Of a stretch of 64,000 bases of DNA, positions 9,251 to 19,934 are shown one piece after another. Below the pieces are notes generated by a model, which saw only the letters and a program-made list of their open reading frames with translations, had not been told where the DNA came from and did no database searches. Position 1 is the first letter of the stretch. Each line of letters opens with the position of its first letter. The position numbers and the translations under genes are program-made. The stretch is from positions 1,922,001 to 1,986,000 of the forward strand of contig JBHGNT010000011.1 of assembly GCA_043228905.1 (NCBI GenBank), given 5' to 3'. Origin of the DNA: Azolla caroliniana. Its lineage: Eukaryota; Polypodiophyta.

Positions 9251-12200
9251 AGACGACGAGTGGAACGAGTCGGCGCTGATTGCGAACTGGGTTTGTCCGA
9301 ATACTTTCGGTGGAAATCAGCAAGAAGATCCTGAGCATTGGCAACATGCTCGACGGGTTCCCAAGTACGTTCGCTTGGACTATAACCGAGCCAATCGACC
9401 AAGTAATAAAGTTTGTTGCGAACAAGTTTGGAATCGAGGATGGCAGCAACTTCATACTTCGGGCCGGCGTCCAACTCCAGCGGGGGCGGCGATGGTGTTG
9501 GCTTTATAAGGTTCAAGAAGAGAACAATGGAAAACCGGATGTATCTGAAGCGGCGGAGGGAGATCAAGGCGGAAGGTGACATCATTAATCTTACCCATAA
9601 TACGGAAGGGACTGAGTCGTCGATAATCCAACTTGTCGCACGGTCGAGTAGTCTTGATGTGACGACGTAAGAGCCATACTCGATCTCCGATGGCAAAAGA
9701 GGAGGGAATCCGATGACAATCCTCATAAGTCTTCAGTGTGTGTTGAGCATGACGAAGGTGAGTAGAGAGATCCATCTGGATCTTGCATAGCCTCTCCAAA
9801 TGATGCTCGGCACGAGGGTTGGTAGGTAGCTCCGGAGTGTCGATCACCGACCAGCGAGGATGGAAACCGGTATAAGCGAAAAATGGGGAGACCTGAGTCG
9901 AGGAGTGAATAGCATTATTATACGCAAACTCCGCAAAGTGGAGAATCTCGGCCCAATCGTCCTGTTGATAACTCAGGAAACACCGGAGATATTGCTCTAG
10001 CGTTTGGTTTGTTCGTTCCGCCTGCCCGTGGGTTTGAGGATGGTAGCCGGAGGAGAGGTTGCAGGAGACCTTGAGCATCTTGAAGAGATGCTGCCAAAAT
10101 TTGGAGACAAATTGCGGGCCTCGGTCACTGATAATACTGTCTGGGAGGCCATGATGCCGAAATACCTCACGCATAACAAGAGCGGCGGTTTCCTCGCTAG
10201 TGATGGCTTTAGTACATGGCACAAAATGTGCCATCTTCGTATATCGATCGACAACGGTTAGGATAGTATCGAACCCCTTCGAGACCGGCAGATCTGTGAT
10301 AAAATCAAGACAAATAGACTGCCACGGTTTACTTGGAATCGGTAAGGCTTCCAACAAGCCATATGGATGGTGTTGTGGCATCTTTGCTCGGCAGCAAGCA
10401 TCACAGGTCCGAACGTAGTCGTCGACAAAACGGCGCATGTGGGGCCACCAAAAAGATCGTTGCACTAGCTCCAACGTCTTAGTACTACTGAAATGTCCCG
10501 CCGTATGGGTGTCATGACAATGTTGGACGATTTGAAGGCGACAGGAGCAATCGGGGACATATACGCGCTTTTTAAAGAATAACAAGCCATCATGATATTC
10601 GAATTGTCGGTAGTCAATACCTGGTTGTTGAGACTGAGAACAGGATGCCCGAGAAGTATCAATGTGCGCCAGGATGTCTTGAGCAAAACTATTCGTCTTC
10701 AAGGTTGCACGTATGTCATCGGTAATCCGTGAATCTATCGGGGTGTGAAAAATCCGCGTCGTGTGCAATTGTGTTGGTCCCAAGATTACTTGCTTTTGAT
10801 TATCAAATGTTGCGTCACCAGGACAAGGTGCAAGATATGAACGCCGTGATAGTGCATCTGCTTTTCCTTGCTGCTTCCCTGGTCGATATGTGATTTTGAA
10901 GTCGAAACGCGTGAGGAATTGCGCCCACTGAGCTTGCCGTCGATTTAGTACGCGAGCGTTCTGAAAATAAGCAAGATTTTTATGATCGCTAAAGACAATG
11001 ACCTGATGTGGAGAGCCCTCTAAGAAATGCCGCCATTGTACAAATGAATCCACGATGGCTAATAACTCCTTGTCATGTATTTCGTAGTTGATTTCTGCGA
11101 CATCGAATTTGCGCGAATGGAAAGCCACTAGATGCAACTCTTCTTTATCGCCTTGTTGAGAAAGGATGCTACCGAGGGCGAAATCTGATGCGTCGGCCTC
11201 CATGATGAATGGTTTGCTTGTATCCACATGAGCTAGAATCGGTACTGATGTAAAGGCTTTCTTAAGATGCTGAAAAGCCATATCTACTTCTATGGACCAA
11301 AGAAATGCTTGGCCCTTCTTCGTAAGTTGTGTGAGAGGTAAAATAATCTTCGAGTAATCCTGTATAAACTTACGGTAGAAGTTAGCAAAACCTAGAAAAC
11401 ATTGTACATCTCGTACCAACCGTGGAATTTGCCACTCTAGTACAGTTTGGATTTTAGCTGGATCCATGGCGATGCCCTTTGAGGAGATGACGTAGCCTAG
11501 AAATTCCACTTGCTTGCAGTCAAAGCTACATTTTTCTAGCTTGGCATAAAGACCATTCTCGCGGAGTAGCTTTAGTACTAATAATACATGAGAATCGTGC
11601 TCTTCCTGGGTCTTCGAATAAATCAATAGATCATCCAGATAAATGATCAAACAGATATCCAAGAGGTCTCTGAATATATCATTTGCCATGTGTTGGAAGA
11701 CTGCGGGTGCATTGGTTAGGCCAAACGGCATAACAGTATACTCGAAATGCCCATACCGTGTGCGAAAGGCGGTCTTCCACTCATCTCCCGGTCGGATCCG
11801 CACGAGGTTATACGCTCCTCGTAGGTCGATTTTAGTAAAAAACTTGGCACCATTAACTCACTCTAAAAGACTTGATATAAGAGGAAGTGCATACCTATTC
11901 CGGATGGTGACTTTATTCAATCCGCGGTAATCAACGACAAGACGAAGTGAGCCATCTTTCTTCTTGACAAAGAAGATGGGTGCACCAGCCGGAGATTTCG
12001 AATGGCGGATGAACCCGCTTGCCAAGTTCTCCTCTATGTAGGCTCAAAGGACTTCTAACTCGGTGGGTGACAAGTTGTAAATTGGTCCCCATGGTGGCTC
12101 GGTTCCTGGTTGTAAATCGATGGGACAGTCATAGGGACGGTGATGAGGAAGGGTATCGGCTTTTACCTTGTCAAATACATCGGCATAAGGATGATATTTT

Positions 12201-12796
12201 GCTGGAAGTTGTACTGAGGAGTCCTTAATAGTGCTGGAAGGATGTACTGATATTGCAAATAGGAACATTGCCTCCTTGGGTCCTTCTTCGCGTAGTTGAT
12301 GGAGTGAAATGGTCGAAACTTGGTGAGTTGATTCTTGGGGTGGTTGATATCGGACTTCTCTTGTTCTCCAATCTATGGCTGGATTATGTAATTCAAACCA
12401 AGGTAATCCTAGGACAATGGGATGCTCTGGACTACTAATTATATTAAATGATATTACACACACAAAACTACCTAGGACAACTTGAATGGGTTATGATTCT
12501 TCTACAATATTCCCGGAAGCAATGGGACGACCATCAATGACTACTACAGATGCGGGACAAGGAAGTTTTCTTAAGGATATCTGAGAAGCTTGGGCAAAAT
12601 TTCGATCCATGAAATAGGAATTAGCTCCGGAATCTAAAAGTGCTAGGACGGGTACTGGGGGAGTACTTTTAGTACTAACAATGACTTGGGCTAGGAACAC
12701 ATTGCTAACTTGCTTGGAAGGAATGGAACCACTAATGGGCTGTACAGATCTAGGGCTGTTGTCCAACCAAAAGACTCCTATTTTGGCTGGACTCAA
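9247..12796 (-). pseudogene. pol: A' pol: protease, RT, RNase H, integrase, chromodomain
   Basis: The protease has the canonical LLDSGANS site (about 12640). RT motifs (FVKKKDG, VDYRGLN, YLDDLL), RNase H (EADAS, HDKEL, SDHKN), integrase (zinc finger, DFITDLP, SDRGPQF, QAERTN) and the chromodomain (YLVDWLGY, RTWEP) follow in order. Lesions I see: in-frame TAA at 12491, TGA at 12044 and near 11855, and one frameshift near 9480 between the GPF region and the chromodomain. The segment 11803 to 9452 is otherwise open for 783 codons. The pol frame begins in the -1 frame relative to gag and overlaps its stop. Confidence 0.93.
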
Positions 12797-13950
12797 TCGT
12801 TTAACTCTTCATCTAATTGACTAAGGATTTCAAATTTATTTGAGATACTTGGGCTATTAGTACTATGAATACTATGAAACACTCTATTAGTACTATTAAT
12901 ACTATCAGACACTCCTAAGGGAAGAATTGACTCGGGTTTAGTACAGGCTACAATTTGATTTACCTGTCTTCTTGGCCTATGGGGACAATTGATTGCGATA
13001 TGCCTTGGTCCACCGCAATAAAGACATAATCGATTTGCACGTCGTCGTTGCTTTTCTTCTTCCGATAACGGGCCGCGTCGACGCATGGTATCGATCTCCA
13101 TCGGTGTCGAAGTATTTGCTTGAGGTATGTCTCGTGCAAACGGTCTAGCCGCGACTGCGGTGTAAGTGGGCTCCGGCCTAGCATGTGGTATCTGTAATTG
13201 ACGTTCCGAACGCCGTTCGAAGAGGCGGTTGTCACATTGGACCGCTCGACTGATTGCCTCCGTAAGAGACTTTGGTTCTTCGGGGAAGGTTAGAAGTAGA
13301 TCTTTGACATCATTTCACAGGCCATAGCGAAACTGCTCCATTAGTGCTTGATCATCCCAGGGTATGTCAGAAGCGAGTAGGCGGAACTCCGCCGCGTAGG
13401 CAGAGGCTGGACGATCGCCTTGACGCAATCGCCGGATCTTGTTGATCGCTGTCCTGATGCTGTCGGTGTCTCCAAAGCAGGCTTTGAACTCACTAATAAA
13501 ATCTTCAAAGTTATTAAGCAAGGGCGATTGTTTTTCTAGAAGCGGAGCGAACCATGCTAAGGCTGAGCCGCTAAGCAACATGCCTATTAAGTCGACTCGG
13601 GATGCATCAGTGGGGTATCGGGAAGGATGCATTTGGAGGACTAATCGTACCTGATTAAGGAATCCCCTGAATTGTGATCGCGTTCCATCAAATTTCACAG
13701 GAAGTCCAATCTTCGGCTCTTTATGAAATCCTTGGGGACTTGATCCTTGTTGTTGCAATGCAGCTTCGAGTTGTTGCACCCGTAACGCTAACTCCCCATG
13801 CTGGTGTTGCGTTTGTTGCTTTTCTAGAGCAATTTGTTGCAGATCCCCTATCAACCATTGGTTTTCTTGTTCCAGGGCAACAAACTTTTCTTTTAGGCAC
13901 TGTAACTCGGAGAAAACGGATTGATATTCTTGGGCGCTAACAGTAGCCAT
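12793..13950 (-). pseudogene. gag: A' Gag
   Basis: The start is the ATG at 13950 (MATVSAQEYQ), the first ATG after the primer site. Residues 1-80 look coiled-coil and glutamine-rich. A conserved capsid block follows (KFDGTRSQFRGFLNQV), then SALAWFAPLL and YAAEFRLLASDI. A CX2CX4HX4C knuckle (CLYCGGPRHIAINC) is near 13000. One TGA at 13315, where CGA is expected, interrupts an otherwise continuous frame that ends at 12793. It would form the particle and bind RNA. Confidence 0.88.
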
Positions 13951-14009
13951 AGTAGAGGGAAAAGAGTAGGAGGATGAGGGAGAACGACAAGTAGGCTGGA
14001 GGAAAGAGG

Positions 14010-14024
14010 AAAATTGGTTCAAAC
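14010..14024 (-). other. Probable self-priming site of A'
   Basis: Directly after the 5' LTR (minus strand) the sequence is GTTTGAACCAATTTT. It does not resemble the 3' end of a common tRNA. Twelve bases are perfectly complementary to AAATTGGTTCAA, which lies in the LTR 33 nt downstream of the TATA box, where the transcript should start. This is the arrangement of Tf1-like self-primed elements. It is inferred from sequence only. Confidence 0.65.
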
Positions 14025-14448
14025 TGTCAGGAATAGTACTAAAGCAGAGATGGAATTAGTACTAAGAAGAGTAGTACTATTAGTACTAAGAGGACGGGAC
14101 TGCGTAATATTCCCGAGAGAGAGGAAGTGAGAAGAGGAGAGAGAGAGATAAGATGATGACAACGGCTCTTATATTATATGAAAGATAAGTACAAATCGGC
14201 TAAGAGGCTTAAGACTGGTGTTGAACCAATTTGGTTCAACATAATGCCTAGTGCCCTCTTTTATAGTGTTCTCAGGAATAATCCTTAAGCTTCTAGAATG
14301 TTCCAAAGAGATCTGGAATATACATCAATTTTCTATGATAAAGCATAAATGAAAATAATATCCTACGTATTACAATTCATAGTCTAATGGTAAGAGCTCG
14401 ACCCATGTAGCATAAGGTCATGGGTTCGAGTCTTGCCATATCATGACA
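14025..14448 (-). repeat. 5' LTR of A'
   Basis: 424 bp, matching 8812-9235. The minus-strand TATA box is at 14258-14265. The palindrome GTTGAACCAA/TTTGGTTCAAC is at 14220-14240. AGTACT motifs cluster at 14037-14090. Confidence 0.95.
14380..14433 (+). promoter_or_regulatory. tRNA-like A box and B box in the A' LTR (antisense)
   Basis: TAGTCTAATGG (14380-14390) fits the Pol III A-box consensus TRGYNNARNGG. GGTTCGAGTCT (14423-14433) fits the B box except at the last base. The starts are 43 nt apart, which is normal. They read opposite to the element. The same pair is present in the other A' LTR and, on the minus strand, in the LTR of element A. Stem pairing is poor, so it is a tRNA-derived or tRNA-mimicking promoter rather than a tRNA gene. 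Confidence 0.6.
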
Positions 14449-14453
14449 CATGG

Positions 14454-14708
14454 TTGAGCCCGATTGTAGACGTACCGAAAAAGAATGGAAAGATTCGGGT
14501 ATGTGTCAACTATTGGGAACTTAATGTCGCAATAGTAACAGATGCATTTCCATTACTGTTTAAGGATGGTGTATTGGATGTAGTGGCTAGTCACGAAATG
14601 TACAGTTTTCTAGATGGCTTTAGTGGGTATAATCAGGTAAGAATGCATCTGGATGATCAAGAAAAGACAACCTTTGTCATTGAATGGGGGGTATTTGTGG
14701 CGGTCGTA
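14454..14708 (+). pseudogene. pol: Element B RT, central fragment
   Basis: It continues the RT of B between A' and L: LSPIVDVPKKNGKIRVCVNY, then FLDGFSGYNQ and TTFVIEWGVF. One TGG replaces the expected arginine codon in NYRELN (NYWELN). It breaks at 14708, after TCGTA, and resumes after copia L at 27522 with the same five bases. Confidence 0.9.
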
Positions 14709-15329
14709 TGTTAGGATTTCGGTCCTTCCGAATGGGATATGAGTACCCGACAATGGAAGACCTGGTGAGAATTGGATGATGAGTACCAGACAACGGAAGA
14801 CCCGGTGAGAACCGGATGATGCAGGCCTAGTGAGAACCTCTCATCAAATGAAGGGACATATATGTAAATATGTTCCAAAGAGCCCACTGGGGCTATATTT
14901 GTAAATTTCCGGAAAGTCATATTAGTATAAATATGACCTAGGGCAAACTCTTGAGTGAGTGTGTATCATTGTGTAGTCATTATTTTGCATAGAGTTATTG
15001 GTGTAACAGTTGTACAAAGCATAACAGAAGAAAAGAGAGAGAGAGAGAGAGAGACAGAGCGAGTCTCTGTTGTAACCGCCGCCAGGCGAAGATTGAGAAC
15101 AAGAGGTCGTGGCCTATGTGTTCATCTGTTGTATTCCTCTCTACATAGTGATAGTTGGAGTTTGGGAACTTCCATGGTTTTTCCTGTTTAGGGTTTTCCA
15201 CGTTAACATACTGTGCATTCTCTTCTGTCTGTGTACCTACTTCCATTTCTTATCTTTCTATGTTTGATTATCATCGAAGTGATCTAAGTTTCGGTTGTGG
15301 CCGAAGATTATTCCGCATAGTTCCTGTCA
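14709..15329 (+). repeat. 5' LTR of copia L
   Basis: TGTTAGGATT to CCTGTCA, 621 bp. Near the start is a 40-bp unit (GAGTACC...GGTGAGAA) present about twice. A TATA-like TATAAATATGACC is at about 14927, followed by a short GA run. Related LTRs occur at 38740-39330 and 44603-45501. Confidence 0.93.
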
Positions 15330-15332
15330 ATC

Positions 15333-15344
15333 TGGTATCAGAGC
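15333..15344 (+). other. Primer-binding site of copia L
   Basis: TGGTATCAGAGC, three bases after the LTR. It is complementary to the 3' end of plant initiator methionine tRNA, the usual primer of plant copia elements. Confidence 0.95.
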
Positions 15345-15360
15345 GAAACGACACAGAAAA

Positions 15361-16240
15361 ATGGAAGATTCGTTGGGAGGCATGTTCAAGGTCACCGGCT
15401 CCAACTACTCAGTGTGGAAGTCGAAGATGAGGGACATGCTCGTGGTTAAAGATCTTTGGTTGCCGGTTCAGTTCGGGGACAAGAGACCGGACAATATCGA
15501 TGCCACGATATGGGAAGTGATGCACATGAAGACAATGACGTACATACGGTGCTTCATCGACATGAGCCTGTACAACAACTTTAATGAGGAGACTAAGGCT
15601 CATGAGCTCTGGGGGAAGATCGACATTATGTTCCAGAACAAAAATGTTGTTAATCAGGTTTTGGTATTCCTGAAGCTAGTGCGGCTCTGATACCTAGATG
15701 GCTCCAGCATGGCGGAGCACATGAATGCCTTCCAGGGGCTGATTCACCAGGTGACATCGTTGGAAGTACCTCTCGCCAATGAGGTACTAGCATTACTCCT
15801 GCTCGGTTCCCTCCCCGATAGCTGGGAGACGTTAATTGTCACGTTGGGCAATGCCGAGCCGGAAGGAAAACAACTATCCCTAGCAAGAGTCAAGTCGAGC
15901 TTGCTAGATGAGGTGGCACGTCGGAAAGACAAGGATACGAGCTATGACTCGAAAGCGCTCCTTACCGAATCGGAACATGGAAGACAAAGGAAGTGGAGTC
16001 CCCAGAACCGGGAAAAAGTCAGGGACACGGTCAAAGTCAAGGGGAAGGCCCACTTGCTTCTACTGTGGGAAGCTGGGGCACTTCCAGAAGAATTGTCGGC
16101 ATTTCTGGAAAGACAAGGAAACCGATAGTACCGATTCGAAGTGGTCACAAGACCGGAACAGTAAAGAACGGACCAGAAGGGAACCGACTCCCTGGCTGGT
16201 AAGCAAAACCGGAACTCCTTCCGCTCAAGGACACCGATGA
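15361..16240 (+). pseudogene. gag: Copia L Gag
   Basis: The start ATG is 16 bases after the primer site (MEDSLGGMFKVTGSNYSVWK), a typical copia Gag opening. A TGA at 15688 is followed in the same frame by the second half (MAEHMNAFQGLIHQVTSLEV, then LLGSLPDSWE). A frameshift between about 15900 and 16060 puts the zinc knuckle CFYCGKLGHFQKNC in a different frame. No protease motif follows; the gene runs into integrase, so a deletion removed the protease. Confidence 0.88.
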
Positions 16241-16975
16241 GACGTAATGCACCACTGGAGTTGGTGCATACCGATCTGTGTCAAGTGGACACGAAGTCAC
16301 ATGCCGGATCGCAGTACTTCGTGACGTTCATAGAAGACCACAATCAGAAGCTATGGGCCAGGGTTTAGTTTGAGGAGTACTGCCGCTCGAAGGGAATCCG
16401 ATTCGAATTTACCGTGCCGAAGACGCCGGAACTCAATGGGCTGGCCGAGAGGATGAACCGGACCATAATGGAGAGGGTCCAGAGTATGCTAGCACATGCA
16501 ATGTTACCCAAGACGTTTTGGGTTGAGGCGCTGGCAACAACGACGTACGTGATAAACAGATCACCCTCAGTGCCCTTTCGCAGAGAGTGTGGACCGGTAA
16601 GGAAGTGTCTTACCGGCATCTGAAGGTGTTTGGGAGTCTCGCTTATGTGTGTGTTGCAAAGGACCGGAGAGAAAAGTTGGATCCAAAGTCCTGACCTTGC
16701 ATATTCCTCGGATACGGCGATGATGAGTTCGGCTACCGAGTGTGAGATCCGGTCGACAAGAAGGTTTTCCAGAGTCGAGATATTATCTTCATGGAGGACA
16801 AGACCCTTGCCAACTAGGAGTCGGAGAAGAAGATAATGAACTCTGAGTCGACCAGTAAGGATTGGTTCGATGAGATGCAAACCCAACCGGCAAAGAGCCG
16901 GTTAACACTCGAAGAACCGGTCGGTTACAGAGAGGACACCGAACCGGCAGAAGAGGAAGAGGAAGCAGGAACCGG
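16241..16975 (+). pseudogene. pol: Copia L integrase remnant
   Basis: It contains LELVHTDLCQVD (first catalytic Asp), then YFVTFIEDH. A deletion jumps directly to FEEYCRSKGIRFEF and TPELNGLAERMNRTI (catalytic Glu), so the second Asp block is missing. The C-terminal part (LKVFGSLAYV, FLGYGDDEFGYRV) runs through shifting frames with stops and ends in an acidic linker (EEEEEAGTGSV), where the LINE fragment begins. Confidence 0.85.
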
Positions 16976-18116
16976 AAGTGTGCCTAGTAGAAACACACCA
17001 AAGCCCAAATAGGGGACTCCCACGAGTCGAAGGATTTCGTTGGGAGTCGGCTTTTAGACAAACCTCACGTCGATGCACTACCAGGGGATCTGGAGGTGTC
17101 ACAATATTGTTTCGGAGGGAGCTACATAATAGGATAGAAATACTGAGCACAGACCCAGAAGCTCGTTTTATGTGGGTGAAAGTCTCCACAAGCAAGGACA
17201 AGGAAATATTTTTTTGCCATTTGTTACTTCCCCCCGAAAGGCTCTCGTTATAATCTGGCTGGCGAGGCGAGATTAGTTGATGAAGGAGTGCCACATGGTC
17301 CTTCCCCATATGAACCTCTATCGGATGACATAATCCGATATTCTTCCCAAGGAGAAGTATTCCTTGTAGGAAACTTTAATGCGAGAACGCAATCCCGACA
17401 ATGCACAATATTTCAAATGAATAGAAACCTAGAAATGGTAAATGTCGATCCTTTAGACATACACACCACACGTAGATCAAAGGATCAAGGTTTAGCACCA
17501 GATGGTCATATATAATGGTTTAGCCAAGTGGCCAGGTTCGGAAGAGCTCACATGTTTCCCACATGGAGGAGGGGAAAGAAAAATTGATTATCTAATAGGA
17601 TGCCCTAAAGCAACCCACATGATTAACTCCTTCCGAGTGGCCCCATGTCCTATTGGCACGGATCATAGTTTCTTATACTTCGAGCTAAAATGCAGATATC
17701 TTTAACGTCACCAACTCTAGTCAACCACGCCATGACATCACAATATATTTCACACATGAGCTCTCTGACATGTTCAAGCCCATCTCTCCTCCCTTGATCC
17801 CTCCCTACCTTTAGAGAGCCTTAGTACGAAACTCACACACATCCTTCACTCTGCAGCAGTTAGCAGTTTCCCATACATGAAACACTCCAATCAAGGTAAA
17901 GTAGGATATATGCCTCTGACTTGGGTGGAAATGAGATTAGGCTTAATGCAAAGTTTTGTACACTACTAGAACTCTCTTAGCTTAAGCTATTTTCTTTTAT
18001 TTTAGTTTTGATGATTGGATAAACACTCATTTTTGGTTTAAACCAATTGTCTCATGGGCCAAATTTGGCCTTAGAAGATGTTAATATATCTTTCTTTCTT
18101 TCTTTCTTTCTTAGGG
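16976..18116 (+). mobile_element. LINE (non-LTR) fragment with AP-endonuclease motifs
   Basis: In three shifting frames I read an AP-type endonuclease. VETHQSP and GGVTILFRRE come first, then GNFNAR, IDYLIG and GTDHSFLYFEL in the correct order for a LINE endonuclease. No reverse transcriptase follows; 17706-18087 is non-coding in my reading, and the fragment ends in a TTTC microsatellite (18089-18112). It lies in the linker between integrase and RT of copia L, whose frame resumes at about 18117 (RERRPPRRFPDPE). I could not define a target duplication. Confidence 0.75.
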
Positions 18117-19130
18117 AGAGAAGGCCCCCCCGGAGATTTCCGGATCCAGAGCATGTACGGCTAACCGATGAGGGGGAGCCGGAAAGCTTCGAAGAAGCTA
18201 AGAGAGACACCCACAACTGCAAGTGGTTGAGTGCCATGCAGGACAAGATGGATTCCATGCATGAGAACCACACAAGTGGGTGTCCAAGTTTAAAGGAAAG
18301 AGGGCATGTTGCCGAAAGGAAAGAGGGCACTCCGAAACAAGTGGGTGTCCAAGTTGAAACCGGGAGATGCCGGCAACCCCCCAAGATACAAAGCCAGGAT
18401 CGTGGTGAAGGGGTTCCAGCAAAAGAAGGGAGTGAACTTCGATGAGATATTTTCCCCGGTACTAAAGATGACTTCCATCCGGGATAGTATTGAGCATAGT
18501 GGCAAGCATGGAACTCGAGGTAGAGCAGTTAGACGTGAAGACGACGTTCCTCCACGACGACCTCGAAGAGGAGATCTACATGCAACAACCAGAAGGATTT
18601 GCGAAGAAGGGGAAGGAGCACCTGGTTTTCCAGTTGAAGAAGTGCCTCTACGGTTTGAAGCAGGCTCCCCGACAATGGTACCGGAAGTTCAACTCCTTCA
18701 TGATGGATCAGGATACCACAAGACGCAGGCTAATCACTGCGGGGTTTGTGATGAAGTTTGAAGGTGGAGACTTCTTGATACTCCTCTTGTACATGGATGA
18801 CATGTCGATCGTCAGACGAGACCAAGTTAAGATACGGATGCTAGAGAAGGCTCTGAACAAGACCTTCTCAATAAAAGACTTGGGTCCAGCAAGACAGATA
18901 TTGGGGATGCACATAATCCGGAACTGGTCAAAGAAGCAATTGTGGCTGTCACAGGAGAAGTATGTGACAAAGGTGCTTCAACAGTTCAACATGTCAGTTG
19001 CGAAACCGGTCGGATCGACACTCCCTGCAAACTGCAAGTTATCCGGTAAGCAAAGCCTTAAGATGAAGGCAGAGAAGGCGGATATTCTGAAGATACCATA
19101 TGCCTCTGCCGTTGGGAGCTTAATGTACAC
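18117..19130 (+). pseudogene. pol: Copia L reverse transcriptase (first part)
   Basis: Blocks in order: FPDPEHVRL, EEAKRDTHNCKWLSAMQDKM, KARIVVKGFQQKKGVNFDEI, EQLDVKTTFLHDDLEEEIYM and LYGLKQAPRQWY. The catalytic YMDD variant is in LLLYMDDMSI, followed by LGMHII and GSLMYT. A short duplication of GTGGGTGTCCAAGTT (about 18276 and 18337) disturbs the frame near the start. The gene breaks at 19130 within LMY-AMVCTRP, where element C inserted, and continues at 26327. Confidence 0.9.
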
Positions 19131-19888
19131 TGTCGTGAAGATTCTGGGCCATAGGTGGAAACAATGTGAAACACGCAAGGACACTGGTGTGCACGAGTGC
19201 ACACCCCTAGTGAATTAAATAGTGTAAGTACTAGGCATAAGGAGAAAGAGGTGTACTAAGTAGTTAAGGCATTAATAGGGGTTCAAACATCGCATACGGA
19301 GGGAGAGTTACGCGGAGAACGAATCAGGGGGGAGAATCTAGGAAGGGAAAGCGACAGGTCATGAATGCTGTGTAATGGTCGCTCCTTGTGCTATAAAAGG
19401 GGCGACCTTTGACTGGTTTAAGAGAGCCATCTAGAGAGGAGAAAAGGGAGGAGAGAGGAAGGAAGACGAGGAGTCCTACAACGGAACACCGGAAGGCGCT
19501 TCCCCTGCTCGCGTCAAACGCCCGAGTGCTCCCGGCCAGGGGATCGACCTTCTTTGTGCCTATGCAACTTTGTATCTAACTACTGTAGAGACTACGCTTG
19601 ATCACCGACACTGATCCGGTTGTAATCACCCACAGCGCTACGTGCATAATTTTGATTAATAGAAACTTATGTACCTAACGCAAGTTGTTCTTAGCATCTT
19701 TGTCTACGCCTACGTCTACACACAATCCGCTTACACTATCTCTCTCATTTCGCTAACCTTCCCTGTTTAAACCGCGGTCTCAGGGCTCACATAAACCACA
19801 AACTCTTCCTCCTCACTTCTTGATTCCTTGGTTCAAGACCCCCGTGGTCCTGCTCAACTTCTACGCATCCGCGAGGATTTCCTCTACA
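19131..19888 (+). repeat. 5' LTR of element C
   Basis: 758 bp, with TATAAAAGG at 19392-19400. Its end, CATCCGCGAGGATTTCCT, also occurs in the LTRs of D, E and the 3' LTR. Confidence 0.93.
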
Positions 19889-19905
19889 TCTTTGGTGAAC
19901 CCGAC
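19889..19905 (+). other. Primer-binding site of element C
   Basis: TCTTTGGTGAACCCGAC directly follows the 5' LTR. The same 17 bases follow the 5' LTR of element E. I cannot assign the primer tRNA with confidence. Confidence 0.65.
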
Positions 19906-19934
19906 ATGAAGAGGGGCGGCAAAGGAATCTGAAA

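Larger units (their letters stand above)
8812..14448 (-). mobile_element. Element A': complete Ty3/gypsy chromovirus
   Basis: Full-length, 5637 bp, with two 424-bp LTRs (8812-9235 and 14025-14448) and a 5-bp target duplication CATGG (8807-8811 and 14449-14453). Removing it restores the RT frame of host element B (KATW-LSPIVDV). Minus-strand order: 5' LTR, self-complementary primer site, gag, protease, RT, RNase H, integrase, chromodomain, purine tract, 3' LTR. It is the same family as element A. The two LTRs differ at only about ten positions by eye, so insertion was fairly recent. Confidence 0.96.

Noticed and set aside
14373-14448. A tRNA gene at the edge of the A' LTR
   Set aside because: A and B boxes are present, but the acceptor, D and T stems do not pair well, and the same sequence recurs in each LTR. 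It is kept only as a tRNA-like promoter.
15100-15300. Host transcription unit across the LTR of L
   Set aside because: Open frames here fall within an LTR that is duplicated at 26931-27521; they are LTR sequence.
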